A DNA stretch of 64,000 bases, taken from assembly GCF_020080835.1 (NCBI RefSeq), contig NC_058158.1, forward strand, positions 16,156,882 to 16,220,881, in the 5' to 3' direction. The translations under genes were made by a program, and so were the position numbers. The first letter of the stretch is position 1; each line of letters starts with the position of its first letter. Below, piece after piece: positions 21,727 through 32,908 of the stretch. The notes under the pieces are model-generated. The model was not told the origin of the DNA, did not search any database, and saw only the letters and a program-made list of their open reading frames with translations. This DNA comes from Cotesia glomerata. Its lineage: Eukaryota; Arthropoda; Insecta; Hymenoptera; Braconidae.

Positions 21727-23250
21727 ACCAAAAACATTTTTAAAAATAAAAAACTACCCCATAGACAGAGAGATACAGTCCCATAAAGCCAAAAATTGTG
21801 CGATATTTCAATAATTAAAATAGAAATTTTCGACGACTACTCAAAATTTCAAATAAAAAACCAGGGCTAATAGTTAACTATACTCATAACAATCGAAAAA
21901 AAATTAAAAATTACAAAAACCACCCCATAGACACTAAGATACAGCCTTATAAAGCCGAGTGTTTCGGGATTATTTAATATAAAAATTAAAATTTTCTCAG
22001 TGGATTCGAAATAGAAAAAAAAATACCAATCAAAATTATCAGTGGTACTTCTGACCATCAGACAAATTTAAAAAATTGTAAAAACACCCCATAGATACCG
22101 AAATACGACTTGATAACGCACAAAAATCGGGATTGCTCAGAAATTAAAATTCAAATTATTGGTGCCCATTGAAAATCAACAAAAGAAACCTTTTCTACTT
22201 GTCGATTAAACTCCTGTGAATCGAAAAAAAATTATTATTTAAAAAACCACCCCGCAAACTCCGAGTTATAATCCCATTAAGCTGAAAATTTCTGATATTT
22301 TAGTAATTAAAATGCTATTTCTAGGTGTCCGTTGAAAATAAATGAAAAGTATGAAAACCCATTTTCAGATATACTCTTGTAAGCAAAAAAAAAATAAGAT
22401 TTAAAAAAACCTCCCCATTAACGGCGAGATAAGACCCCATAAAGCCGCCAATTTGTGATTTGTTAGTAATTGAAATTGAAATTCTTGGTGTCCATTTAAC
22501 AACAACAAGGGAAACCTATTTAACTTTTCAATTACACCCTTAAAACAAAAAAAACTTAACTCTTGAAAATCCACCGCATAGACACTAACAAACATCCAAA
22601 TAAAGCCAACAATTCGCGATTTTTCAATAATCAAAATTCAAATTATCAGTTGACACCGAAAATTTCGATATTAATCCACGAAAAATCGAGAAATCGCGGC
22701 TTGATAGAGGCGTATCTTGGGGTCTATGGGGTTAATTCTTGAATTTTGATATTTTTATTTATTAAAAAAAGTAAATTGGAGAGTGGAATGAGTTTATGCT
22801 CTTTATTTTAAGTGGACACCGAGAATTTCAATTTAAGTCAATTAAAAATCGACAAATCGCGACTGTATGGGGGTGTATTTCGGTGTCTGTGGATTCTAGA
22901 ATGGATTTATTATTTTATAACAGAGATAACATTAAAAAGTACAATAATTTTCTTTGACTTATTTTGAGTGGACACCGAGAATTTCAATTTAGATCAATGA
23001 AAAATCGAACAATTGTGGCATTGTGGGGTTGCTTCTCGGTGTTTATGGGGTGGATTCCCAAATTTTGATTTTTTAATTCATAAAAAAGGTTAAACTAGAG
23101 AGTAAGATAATTTTCTTTGAGTTATTCCGAGTTAACACCGAGAATTTCAACTTAACTTCACAAATAATGGAGAAATCGCGGCTTTATGGGGGGTGTATCT
23201 TATTGTCTATGGGGTGGATTCTTAAATTTTGATTTTTCAATTCTTTACAA
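21727..23250. repeat. Foldback arm monomers, left inner block
   Basis: About eight diverged monomers (roughly 110-190 bp each) with recurring ACCCCATAGAC-C, AAAGCCGCGATTT and AATTCTCGGTGTCCACT words, alternating in sense. They pair base for base, with small differences, with 23640-25165. Confidence 0.8.
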
Positions 23251-23639
23251 AGACAGCAATTTAACATTTAAAAATTCAATTCTCAGTGTCCACTGGAGAT
23301 TAAGGACTAACACTGGGAAAAATTATAGGGTACATCCTACAGAAGATTTTTCGAGTCGTAATCGATTAATCAACCCCATGGTTGCCGAGTAACAGCCCCA
23401 TAAAAGGCGTTGTTTTACTAAATTGAGTGCAATTTGACTTTTAAAAAATCATTCCTCGGTGTCCACTGGAGATTAAAAAAGAAAACTTTCAAAAATCATA
23501 GAGTGGACCCTACAGAAAATTTACAGACTCCTAATTAACCCTATAAAACCGCGATTTTTCGATTTTTCATTGATTTAAATGTAAATTCTCGGTGTCCACT
23601 GAAAATAACTTAAAAAAAATTATCCTACTTTCCAATGTA
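23251..23639. repeat. Foldback loop: two direct monomers
   Basis: The unpaired centre holds two direct units that both start CGGTGTCCACTGGAGATTAA (about 23282 and 23457) and share TACAGAA and GCCCCATAAAA-type words. There is no coding frame. Confidence 0.7.
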
Positions 23640-25690
23640 ACTTTGTAAAGAATTGAAAAATCAAAATTTAAGAATCCACCCCATAGACACTAAGATATAC
23701 CCCTCATAAAGCCGCGATTTCTCCATTATTTGTGAAGTTAAGTTGAAATTCTCGGTGTTAACTCGGAATAACTCAAAGAAAATTATCTTACTCTCCAGTT
23801 TAACCTTTTTTATGAATTAAAAATTCAAAATTTGGGAATCCGTCCCCATAAACACCGAGAAGCAAACCCACAATGCTACAATTGTTCGATTTTTCATTGA
23901 TTTAAATTGAAATTCTCGGTGTCCACTCAAAATCAGTCAAAGAAAATTATTGTACTTTTTAATGTTATCTCTGTTATAAAATAATAAATCCATTCTAGAA
24001 TCCACAGACACCGAGATACACCCCCATACAGTCGCGATTTGTCGATTTTTAATTGACTTAAATTGAAATTCTCGGTGTCCACTTAAAATAAAGAGCATAA
24101 ACTCATTCCACTCTCCAATTTACTCTTTTTAATAAATAAATATATCAAAATTCAAGAATTAACCCCATAGACCCCAAGATACGCCTCCATAAAGCCGCGA
24201 TTTCTTGATTTTTTGTGGATTAATATCGAAATTTTCGGTGTCAACTGATAATTTGAATTTTAATTATTGAAAAATCGCGAATTGTTGGCTTTATTTGGAT
24301 GTTTGTTAGTGTCTATGCGGTGGATTTTCAAGAGTTAAGTTTTTTTTATTTTAAGGGTGTAATTGAAAAGTTAAATAGGTTTCCCTTGTTGTTGTTAAAT
24401 GGACACCAAGAATTTCAATTTCAGTTACTAACAAATCACAAATTGGCGGCTTTATGGGGTCTTATCTCGCCGTTAATGGGGAGGTTTTTTTAAATCTTAT
24501 TTTTTTTTTGCTTACAAGAGTATATCTGAAAATGGGTTTTCATACTTTTCATTTATTTTCAACGGACACCTAGAAATAGCATTTTAATTACTAAAAAATC
24601 AGAAATTTTCAGCTTAATGGGATTATAACTCGGAGTTTGCGGGGTGGTTTTTTAAATAATAATTTTTTTCGATTCACAGGAGTTTAATCGACAAGTAGAA
24701 AAGGTTTCTTTTGTTGATTTTCAATGGGCACCAATAATTTGAATTTTAATTTCTGAGCAATCCCGATTTTTGTGCGTTATCAAGTCGTATTTCGGTAACT
24801 ATGGGGTGTTTTTACAATTTTTTAAATTTGTCTGATGGTCAGAAGTACCACTGATAATTTTGATTGGTATTTTTTTTTCTATTTCGAATCCACTGAGAAA
24901 ATTTTAATTTTTATATTAAATAATCCCGAAATACTCGGCTATATAAGGCTGTATCTTAGTGTCTATGGGGTGGTTATTGTAATTTTTAATTTTTTTTGAT
25001 TGTTATGAGTATAGTTAACTATTAGCCCTGGTTTTTTATTTGAAATTTTGAGTAGTCGTCGAAAATTTCTATTTTAATTATTGAAATATCGCACAATTTT
25101 TGGCTTTATGAGACTGTATTTCTGTGTCTATGGGGTAGTTTTTTATTTTTTAAAATTTTTTTGGTCAACAGTAGTGTCACTGATTTTTTTTATTGCTTTT
25201 TTTTTTATTCCAAGTGCACAATGATCATTTGAATTTCATCATTAAATAATCGCGAATTTTCGGCTTTACGGGGCTGTATCTCCCAGTCTATGGGGTAGTT
25301 TTTTATTTTTAAAAATTTTTTTGGTCAACAGTAGTGTCACTGATTATTTTTATTGCTTTTTTTTTTAACTTCAAGTGCACACTGATCATTTGAATTTCAT
25401 CATTAAATAATCGCAAATTTTTGGCTTTATGGGGCTGTATCTTAGAGTGTATGGGGTACTTTTATAACTTTTATTTTTTTTTAATTACAGGGGTATCATT
25501 GAATATGACTATCGGCTTTTTTTTTTTTATTTTTCGGTGACACCGAAAATTCGAGTTTTAATTATCAAAAAATCGCACATTTTTTGTTTTATGGGGCTGT
25601 CTATGGGATGGTTTTTCTAATATTAATTTTTTTTTTTATTTACAGAAGTATCATTGATCATTATTATTGTATGCGGGCATCCCGCTATAA
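23640..25690. repeat. Foldback arm monomers, right arm
   Basis: This is the uninterrupted arm and serves as the reference that reveals both insertions in the left arm. Its monomers share TATGGGGT-GTT, GGCTTTATGGGGCTGTATCT and GGTGTCCACT words with the left arm in inverted order. Confidence 0.85.
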
Positions 25691-25929
25691 CTGAGCAATG
25701 ATATCACACATGTGCAAGCGAGCGCGCACTCATTGTCCGTCGCGCTTCCACTTGCTCGCTCTCGCGCCTACCGTTCTGCCGCTATACCGCGCTCCTCATT
25801 GGTCTATTTTCATAAATTCATAGTAATTTTTCTATGGGTCTGATCGAAAAATGGTAAAGGACTTTTCTATTCAGAATCCAATTTTCTACCACACCCTGTC
25901 CGGTGGCTCACGACTTCTGAGACACCCTG

Positions 25930-26085
25930 TATACCAGGATATATACTGTTTTATAATAAAATAAATCTTTATAATAAATTTTTAGCATATCATATATCTT
26001 AGAATATATCTCAGGTATATCCTAGTGTATATACATGATGGTATTCAGGCTGGTATATATACCAGGATATATGCTATTAAAAATG
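25930..26085. repeat. Palindromic-unit array, ATATATCCTGG type (right part)
   Basis: Units such as ATACCAGGATATATAC and CTGGTATATATACCAGG continue the array that starts at 16786. Confidence 0.75.
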
Positions 26086-26099
26086 AGAAGATACAGATA

Positions 26100-27609
26100 C
26101 AGTAGCGCTCAAAAGTATTTTGACAACATTATGCGTTAGTTTTTTTCAACAATGTCAAAATACTTTAGAGCAACCATTTTTCTTATATTTTAGAAATTAA
26201 ACTTTCTTTTGTTACAAACAAGGACTACTTTGACACTATTCTTTAGATTATTCAAAAGCTGTTAAAAAAAAAATCGTGTGTGTCAGCTCCGACGCACAAC
26301 TGGAGTTTACTCCTTACGAACGATTATATCGAATATATAGATTAGTAAATGATGGTAAATGGAATTAACTATTATATTATTCGAAGCATACGTTACACAT
26401 TTATTTTCATTAATTATGCAATTTATTCGTCAAAATAGCTAACTCTATTAACTTGTTAATATTTTCAAATCGCAAATTAACATCGAAAGATATAAATAAC
26501 AAAATTATGTGTAAACTCCAATAAATTCCAAAAATTTGTTTAAGGTAGTACCCTCGCCAAAGTCATTTTCCTAGGATTTTTTTTTTAATTCTGGCAGATT
26601 AATGTTCATATAATTCTGCGTCGATTGGAGCAATTTGAGAATTTTTGACCATCTAGTTTCCGAGATATTTAATTTCAAAGTTTGGGTTTTGAACGCTCTT
26701 ATACATTACGGTATACGGGATATCGAAAAATTTACCTACAAACATTTTTATATCTCAGAAACTTTTCTTAGGATCTTTTTAACAAACTAGAGTAACGTTA
26801 ACTATTGTTAGTTTAGTTGTCTAAACAATTTAAAAAAAAAAATTCATTGATAATTACTACACAGTTTCAGAGATATTTATTAATAAGTAATGAAAAATTT
26901 ACCAGACTTTAGCCGAGGAGGGGATACGTTAATAAAGATGTGGCAACAGCGCAAGTTTTGTGAGCCGCGAAAGAAGTATGAGACGTGCATGCGCTGACAA
27001 ATTTGAAAAGTTTAATTTACGTTAGGTGTAATACATATTATAGTTATTAATTTTATTTATTTAAAAAAAAAAAACTATGATTATTTTATGAAAATAATTA
27101 TTTTTTTATGATACTAAAGTTAGCCGACATTTATAATTTTTTTTAATAATTAAATTAGAAAAAAAAATTTTTTTTTATATTGCATTTACATTTTTTGAAG
27201 TTTTTTTCAAGTGAAATTTTTTTTTTATTTTTTTGTAATCATTTTTTCAATAAAAAAAAGTTCTAAAAATTTTTAAATGTCGGCTGAATTAATTTTTATT
27301 TTTTTATATATTTATTAAAAATTCAAAAAGTTAACAATTTTAAGATAATAACATATATTAATCTTTCATAAGTTAAAAAAATAATAGTCAGATGAAATAA
27401 TAAAAAATACCTAAATTTAAAATCAGTTAATACATAAACACAAAAATTTAATTACTTATTTTTTTGAAAAAACAAAACGATATTGTCAATTATTTTCTGA
27501 ATCGAATGACAACTCAATCATAATTTTCGGAGACTGCTGAAAAAAGTTGACCATAAAAGCACTTGTTGACTAGACTATAAGCTATCACGCAGTATACTGT
27601 GTATGCTGG

Positions 27610-27707
<98 letters not shown>

Positions 27708-27930
27708 CTGAAAAGTGAAAGGTGCACGAGAAATGATGCGCACCAAAAACGTTACTATCCCATTTGATAAGTAGATTTTACTCTCCATATTTTTCTCATA
27801 CCGGGCGCCTTATATGAAAATCGATTCTTAAGGAGTAAACTCCAAAAATAAGTATATGATTATTATGTTTCGTATTTATTTTTAATTAAACCATTAAATA
27901 TATTTGTCAAAATACTTTTAAGCGCTACTG
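26100..27930. mobile_element. Tc1/mariner-type relic, 1.83 kb
   Basis: The ends are inverted copies of CAGTAGCGCTCAAAAGTATT (26100; reverse at 27930 with one mismatch) and each is flanked by TA, the target duplication of Tc1/mariner. The CAGT...CTCAAAAGTATT end is typical of that group. A second inverted pair, GGAGTTTACTCCTT (26309) and AAGGAGTAAACTCC (27829), lies inside. No transposase frame remains, and AT-rich DNA plus a CA tract fill the centre; another short inverted pair near 26565 and 26900 may be a nested element. Confidence 0.75.
27612..27706. repeat. (CA)n microsatellite
   Basis: A pure CA tract of about 95 bp inside the mariner relic. It carries no LINE. Confidence 0.97.
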
Positions 27931-28117
27931 TATAGAACAAAACAAAAGTTAACATTTTTCCTACTGATATTTCACTTACCCAATTTACAGTTAAATATAT
28001 ATGAAAAATTTCCAAATACTAGCTGCTTTACAAGAAATAATATATTCGATTTTAATAATTTGTTACGTTACCCTATAAAATATATTGTAATTTACTGAAA
28101 AACTAGTGCAGACTCAC

Positions 28118-28310
28118 CTTCAGCCAAATCAGACACTCCAGACTTGCGTCTCGTCTTGCTGGATAAATAATTATTATCATTATCATCATCATCAGTATCA
28201 ACAGCATTAAAGGGTTTAGGAGGAGATGGACTCAAAATATCTGGGACAACATTTTTAATCAATTTATATGAATAGTTGTCACAATCAAATAAGCCTTTAC
28301 TGAAATAGCC
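28118..28310 (-). CDS. Candidate host exon, 64 codons
   Basis: The frame GYFSKGLFDCDNYSYKLIKNVVPDILSPSPPKPF, then an Asp/Asn-rich run, then SKTRRKSGVSDLAE is bounded by a good acceptor (TTGTTGACAG at 28311) and a strong donor (GAAG then GTGAGT at 28117). It enters in phase 0 and leaves in phase 1. Composition looks like a real linker segment of a host protein. Two hypotheses: it follows the Patj exon at 32526 (phase 0 fits, intron 4.2 kb), or it follows a separate small exon at 28419. I do not recognise the sequence. Confidence 0.5.
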
Positions 28311-28418
28311 CTGTCAACAATTAAAACAAAAATTTATCAAACTAAGTATTTAAATCATTGAATTACCTGAAAAATATTATTAAGCAAAACGACAGCTTTT
28401 GTAACTATGGCAATATAC

Positions 28419-28528
28419 CTCACAAAGGCGGAAATAATCGGTAATAAGTTTCAAAATATTGCAAGCGGTTGCCCATTTTCTTCTCATGTCAAATGCGAGA
28501 AAACCACAACATTTTGAAACCTTTTTTG
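28419..28528 (-). CDS. Possible small host exon
   Basis: The open frame KKVSKCCGFLAFDMRRKWATACNILKLITDYFRLCE lies between a weak acceptor (CACAACATTAG) and a donor GAG/GTATAT. It ends in phase 0 and would join the exon at 28310 across a ~108-bp intron to read YFRLCE-GYFSKG. The residues look protein-like, but the family is not recognised and the acceptor is poor. An alternative donor, TTTCAG/GTAATT at ~28365, would give a different exon. Confidence 0.3.
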
Positions 28529-28925
28529 CTAATGTTGTGACAATTTAGGAATCTGCATCCACCCATGATCTATTAACAAATCTTAGTTTTTACATCGTTA
28601 TAAACAATCTTAAATCACCGTACAGCTGATTAATTAAGAAATAAATATCCATACTTACTTTATATTACTTTTCAAAAAACACTATCAACAACAAGACGTC
28701 ATTAACAACGTCTTGTAATTTCGTAAATTTCGATCGTAAAATTTTTTACTACTTTTATCAATCGAATGAATGAAAAATTTTTTTCTAATTTTATGCGTGT
28801 TAATCCGTAGACATAAGAAAAAAATCGTACAAGTTTAATTTTTAATACTAAAAAAATCATAATTAATTATGATAATACTTTATAATTATTGTTATTATCA
28901 TAAATATATAATTGATAAAATTTTG

Positions 28926-29000
28926 AGGCTAGCAATAGCCTAGTCGGCTTGGTGCCCGCTTTTCGAAAGAGGGGGATCCGAGTTCGATCCCGGCACGCAC
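28926..29000 (+). repeat. tRNA-derived SINE head or tRNA pseudogene
   Basis: An A box (TAGCCTAGTCGG, ~28937) and a B box (GAGTTCGATCCC, ~28980) are separated by a normal distance and followed by ACGCACCA and a T7 run. The acceptor arms do not pair, so it is not a working tRNA. Confidence 0.55.
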
Positions 29001-29059
29001 CAATTTTTTTCAGTGATTATAAATAAAAATATGTGCGTTACGTTGCCAGCCTCTGAAAG

Positions 29060-29516
29060 TGGCAGAGATAGCCGAGTGGCACACGTCTGACTTGGGCGAT
29101 CACCCAGTTAAGCAACAACTTGAATGGGTGACCACTCTAGTCGGCGTTGGCTAGCACGAGGGATCTCTGCACACTAGGAGAGGGGCCTGATGCTCCAGTG
29201 GTCGATAAAGAAGAGTTTTTTATCAATCACTTAGACTTAGCCCAGCTCCGACTGTACAATCATGGGTTTTCTCTGTGGTTTTCCCATGTTACTGTTCCAA
29301 CATCCTGAGAGGTGGGGTTCAGGGCAAATGCGGTACAGAAAGCACGAGTCGGTCCACAGCCGCAATATAAAGTAGAGGAAGTGTCGGGTGGGACTTGCTG
29401 AGGTCCAAAAAAAAAACGAAGAAGAGCAAGTAAAGCGTAAATGCTAGGAGAAAGAGGAGAGCTTAGCTTTGTAAAAAGCTTTTTAGCTTTGTAAAAACCG
29501 AGAAAGGTGTACAAGT
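29060..29516 (+). mobile_element. SINE with tRNA-like start and 5S-rRNA-like block
   Basis: The unit begins GGCAGAGATAGCCGAGTGG, a type 2 A box as in Ser/Leu tRNAs. It continues with GATCACCCAGTTAAGCA and GAATGGGTGACCACT, which resemble the internal control region of 5S rRNA (box A AGTTAAGC, box C ATGGGTGACC) in the right order but closer together than in 5S. A unique body with CTCCGACTGTACAATCATGG follows, then an A run and a repeated GCTTTGTAAAAA tail. Mixed pol III heads are known in some SINEs. Function is inferred. Confidence 0.5.
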
Positions 29517-29852
29517 AAAAAGCAATTATTCTTCTTCTAATTGATAAAATTTATATTAAACATTTATGATTAACGTTGCATTCAAAATATTTCACGCCAT
29601 ATCATAATGAAAAATTTATTATTTCTTCAAATAATTATTGTTTATTATTGTGAGAAATAACTTACACAAATTAAAAAATGTTATTTTTCCCATAAAAAAA
29701 AAAGACAGAAATAAAAATATACCCTAATTACTCACCTGTCGTTATAAACAATGATATATGCTCTAATTATTATGAGTAATAATGTTTATCATAATGCTTA
29801 CTATAATTTTATAATAGTGTTAATAATAATTAATAGTATATTACATCCCTAG

Positions 29853-30052
29853 GGAAGTAAAGTAAGAAATGTCTCAGATCACATCTAATTATTGGCTGAA
29901 GCGAAGCCGAGGTCAACAAACATGTGATCTGAGACTTTCTTCTTTACTTCCGGTGGAGAGTATATTATTTTTTTCCTCGACGGAGGCGGAAAGCGGAAAC
30001 TTCGTTTAGTGCAGTGGGGCTAAAGTTGATGCTTTACGCCCAGAGGGAAAAA
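29853..30052. mobile_element. Two-hairpin mobile repeat, copy 2
   Basis: Hairpin one (29853-29952) has arms GGAAGTAAAG...TCTCAGATCACAT and ATGTGATCTGAGA...CTTTACTTCC with the GCGAAGCCGAGGTC core. Hairpin two (29970-30052) has the GGAGGCGGAAAGCGG arm and a more diverged partner. Order and cores match copy 1 at 18447-18668 in reverse orientation. Confidence 0.65.
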
Positions 30053-30116
30053 ATTTAATTATAGGAGTTAAAAGTAATTATTTATTAAAAAAAAAAAAAC
30101 AAAAAAAAAAACAAAG

Positions 30117-30195
30117 ACGTGCAATGACCGGATTTCGAACTCAGTCCAATTAATAGGCAAGCAAGCAAAAGTCATTTGCGCTACCAAAGCATCAG
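30117..30195 (-). repeat. tRNA-like SINE relic, minus strand
   Basis: Read on the minus strand, TTTGGTAGCGCAAATGA (A-box-like) precedes GAGTTCGAAATCCGG (B box). No intact cloverleaf. Confidence 0.45.
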
Positions 30196-30199
30196 CAAT

Positions 30200-30540
30200 A
30201 AATTGATTAAAGCTAAATATAAGCTGCATTTAAGGAAAGCCGGTTTAACCGGAGAAATTGAGGACACAATAAAAAAACTGAATTCACGGTTTCTAATTAA
30301 TTATAATTATTTATTATTGTTATTGAAGGGTGGAAATGATTTTTTAAAACGCTGATTTATTATTTAAAATTATATTTCAATATTATGCGAATTAGCATGA
30401 AAATACTTTAGTTACCGGTTAATGTACCGGACACACTCGTGGTGGCGCGACCGCTTGACACATTTCCCACTATGCATAGCATATATATTATCTTAGCAAG
30501 AACTACTCAAGCTTTTGAGATAGAACTTTGTTCACGAATC
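30200..30540. other. Non-coding, no feature seen
   Basis: AT-rich in its first half. I see no gene, splice-bounded frame or repeat end that I can support. Confidence 0.5.
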
Positions 30541-31653
30541 AAACCGATACAGCAGCGATCTGGACGACTGTAAGCCTACACAAAGTAATCATCATTAACA
30601 GTGGAGCAGGATTTATCTGAATAAAAACCCTGGAGACCTATTTCTCGAGTGTCTACCTTCCACCTAATGAAGGGATGAGCGTGTTTCGCCAAAATCTGGC
30701 TAACATTGAAAACGTAATCAGTTGATTCAGTGGCGAAGTCATTGTAGCTGGCGACTTCAACGCCAAAACTGCTGAACAGGGAGCAAATTTCTTGGACAGC
30801 AGATGAAATTAAGTCGTAGACTTTGCTGCAAGGCTCGACCTCACAGTACTGAACACCGGAAAAACCTCAACCTTTAGAAGCCCAAGGTATCACGAGTATA
30901 TCCTCGATATCTCACTGGGTACCCTGAAACTCTAGCAAGATCAAGAACCGGATCGTCTCTGAAAAGTACAGTGATAGCGACCACCAACACATCACATTCA
31001 GTGGTGAAGAGGCTTCCGCTCCAACAACGCAACGAGGTCCTACAGAACGAAGGTGGAACGCCGGAAAACTTGACCCAGAAGCTCTCCGAACGGCCGTTCC
31101 AAGAAGCTGATCAACCTTCAATCTCCATTTGACTCCCAACACCAGAAGCGAGACGGAAAGAATGGTGTTGACAACGATAAAGGCCATCACTACCTCTTGT
31201 GATACATCTATGGCATTATTGAAAAATCGAGGCCTGCACAGGCTGGCATACTGGCGAACGCCTGAAATCGCGGAACTCTGGAAAAGATGCCATAAGCTTG
31301 GCCTTCGAACAACAAGAGCCTCAAAACACAACTCTAACCTAGGTATATAAACAAGCGAGTACGATAAAGCAAAAAAAAAAGATAAACCGAACCATCAAGA
31401 CAAGTAAAGCGACGCTATGGCATTTAAATCGTTGCCAAGAAACTTGGAAAGCCCATCCAGAAGCACCAAATCTTCTGCCATAATGAACAACATTGTAGCA
31501 GAGCATTTTCCACATTCATCGTTCGGACTTTTCTGTATGCTAGATACCATCAGAAAACTGCTCGAAAAGCTGATACAAGAAAGACTTCAAAATGACATTG
31601 ACTGTGCTGTGGCTTGGCCGAAAATTAACTCGGCTTTCGGAAAGACCAATCAG

Positions 31654-31657
<4 letters not shown>
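30540..31657 (+). pseudogene. R1-clade LINE fragment, both ends missing
   Basis: Scattered blocks of an R1-type ORF2 survive: VYLPPNEGMSVFRQNL, EVIVAGDFNAKTAEQG (endonuclease, ~30755), TSTFRSPRYHEYILDIS, YWRTPEIAELWKRCHKLGLRTTRA (~31250) and LDTIRKLLEKLIQERLQNDI (RT region, ~31540), with several stops and frameshifts. About 300 bp is deleted between the endonuclease-RT linker and the RT block at ~31530. The fragment stops in mid-RT directly against a (GT)n tract; no 3' end is present. It is closer to element C (50.2 kb) than to element 1. Confidence 0.7.

Positions 31658-31731
<74 letters not shown>
31658..31731. repeat. (GT)n microsatellite
   Basis: A pure GT tract of about 74 bp. It separates the truncated R1 fragment from a repeat right half. 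Confidence 0.97.
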
Positions 31732-31732
<1 letters not shown>

Positions 31733-32460
31733 GCTCCTTATGACTTTTGAACGGCTTGACTGATCAAAACACGGTTCATTGCATTTGAATGAATTCTATT
31801 GCCATTATATTATATGTGAATTTGAATCGATTTGACTCGACTAATTCTGAGAAATCTCAAAAATGAAATTGTCATATAAATTTTTTTTTTAAATAAATTT
31901 TAGATTAGTGTATCGTTCAATCCAAAAAACTCGTCAACTCTCGAGCTCACAGAATAATGAAGATCAACCACATCAATATTGCATATTTTGTTCAAGAGAT
32001 ATCGTTGTTGATAAATTCCGAAAAAAAATGTTTTTTTCTCATTACTTTAAAATTTCTTTTCAGATTGTTTATAATGATATAAATAATTATCAATGCTTAA
32101 AAATGCGCTAAACCTTGCCAATTTTATCAAAATCGGTTTATCTGTTCGTGAGGTGTTAAATTTTCAAACATTATTTAAAACTGTTTCTTCAACATAACTT
32201 TTGAATTATAGGTCATATCATTTTATTTCTGATAACTATTGTTTGTGTGCTTGACAAACTCTGTTGAATGACGCAAGCTGCATAAAAAACGGTTGATTTG
32301 TTCGGGAGATATCGCAATTTGAATCTCCAAAGAACCGAGTTCCCAACAACCATCAAATTTTCAAGCTCGAAAATATATACCAGTAGAATTTTTGAGCTTT
32401 AAGAGTTCAAAACTCTGGAAGGAGTTATAAAAACATCTTAAACTAAAACATGGCAGGAAG
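31732..32460 (+). repeat. Microsatellite-bearing repeat, right half
   Basis: Starts CTCCTTATGACTTTTGAACGG and later has GAGAAATCTCAAAAATG and a GAGCTTTAAGAGTTCAAA block. These match, in reverse, the copies at 41.8-43.1 kb and 52.8-53.7 kb, though more diverged. No coding frame is supported within it. Confidence 0.55.
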
Positions 32461-32525
32461 TTCTAAGAATAGCCTGCAAGGTTCTCTTTTCAGATTTTTA
32501 TGTTAGAAGAATTATAAAACTTTAC

Positions 32526-32908
32526 CTTAATAGTAATTTCTTCATTTAACATATCTCCAGGTTGCACCACTGGAACTCGTTGATCATCTAATTCAATGCT
32601 GTCATGGTATATTTTTCGATATATAACATCGTTTACAGTTGACTTTGCTGAATTTGGAATTGATACTTCTAATTGACCAGCTGAATTGATTATAAAATCA
32701 CCGGGCAAAATTGAGGGATGCTGTAGAATTTGATTATTTAAATCATTTAATGAATCAAAAATAACAATTATATCATGAAATACTGGATCTTCAATCAGTA
32801 AAATCAATAATTCAATTTCACTGATAGTTTGTTTCTGCAATTGTGAAGTGTTTGAATTTTTCACTTCATCGCCGATATGCTTAAGCATATGCATTATCGT
32901 TGAAGTAT
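32526..32908 (-). CDS. Patj: Patj, L27-domain exon (host gene)
   Basis: The exon is bounded by a T-rich acceptor (TTTTTTTTCTAG at 32909) and a donor AAG/GTAAAG (32525), phase 0 at the end. An ATG at 32894 opens MHMLKHIGDEVKNS; the 14 bases before it would be 5' UTR. The next ~65 residues, with IEDPVFHDII, DSLNDLNNQILQHPS and LPGDF, closely resemble the L27 domain that starts insect Patj (PALS1-associated tight-junction protein). Patj L27 binds Stardust/PALS1 in the Crumbs apical polarity complex. The exon then reads into ELDDQRVPVVQPGDMLNEEITIK before the splice, as expected before the first PDZ domain. The PDZ exons are not found in the window, unless 28118-28310 belongs here. Identification is from memory of the family; no alignment was run. 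Confidence 0.72.

Larger units (their letters stand above)
16909..25929. mobile_element. Foldback-type element with ~2.3 kb inverted arms
   Basis: The ends are inverted copies beginning CAGGGTGTCTCAG (16909) and closing CTGAGACACCCTG (25929), flanked by TATA on both sides. Arms pair over about 2.29 kb: left 16909-23250 once two insertions are removed, right 23640-25929. The loop is ~390 bp. The outer ~240 bp of each arm is unique and moderately GC-rich; the rest is a series of diverged monomers. Without the insertions the element is ~5.0 kb. Long arms built from internal tandem repeats are the mark of foldback (FB/Galileo-like) elements, but no transposase frame is present and I cannot give a superfamily. 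Confidence 0.85.

Noticed and set aside
16909..25929. CRISPR-like or satellite array reading of the monomers
   Set aside because: Monomers are diverged, alternate in sense and pair as inverted arms; no constant repeat-spacer pattern exists and the genome is eukaryotic.
27585..27788. Frame with a long Cys-Val run
   Set aside because: A translated CA/GT microsatellite, like those at 14015, 31417 and 43059.
28926..29000. Functional tRNA gene
   Set aside because: A and B boxes are good but acceptor and anticodon stems do not pair.
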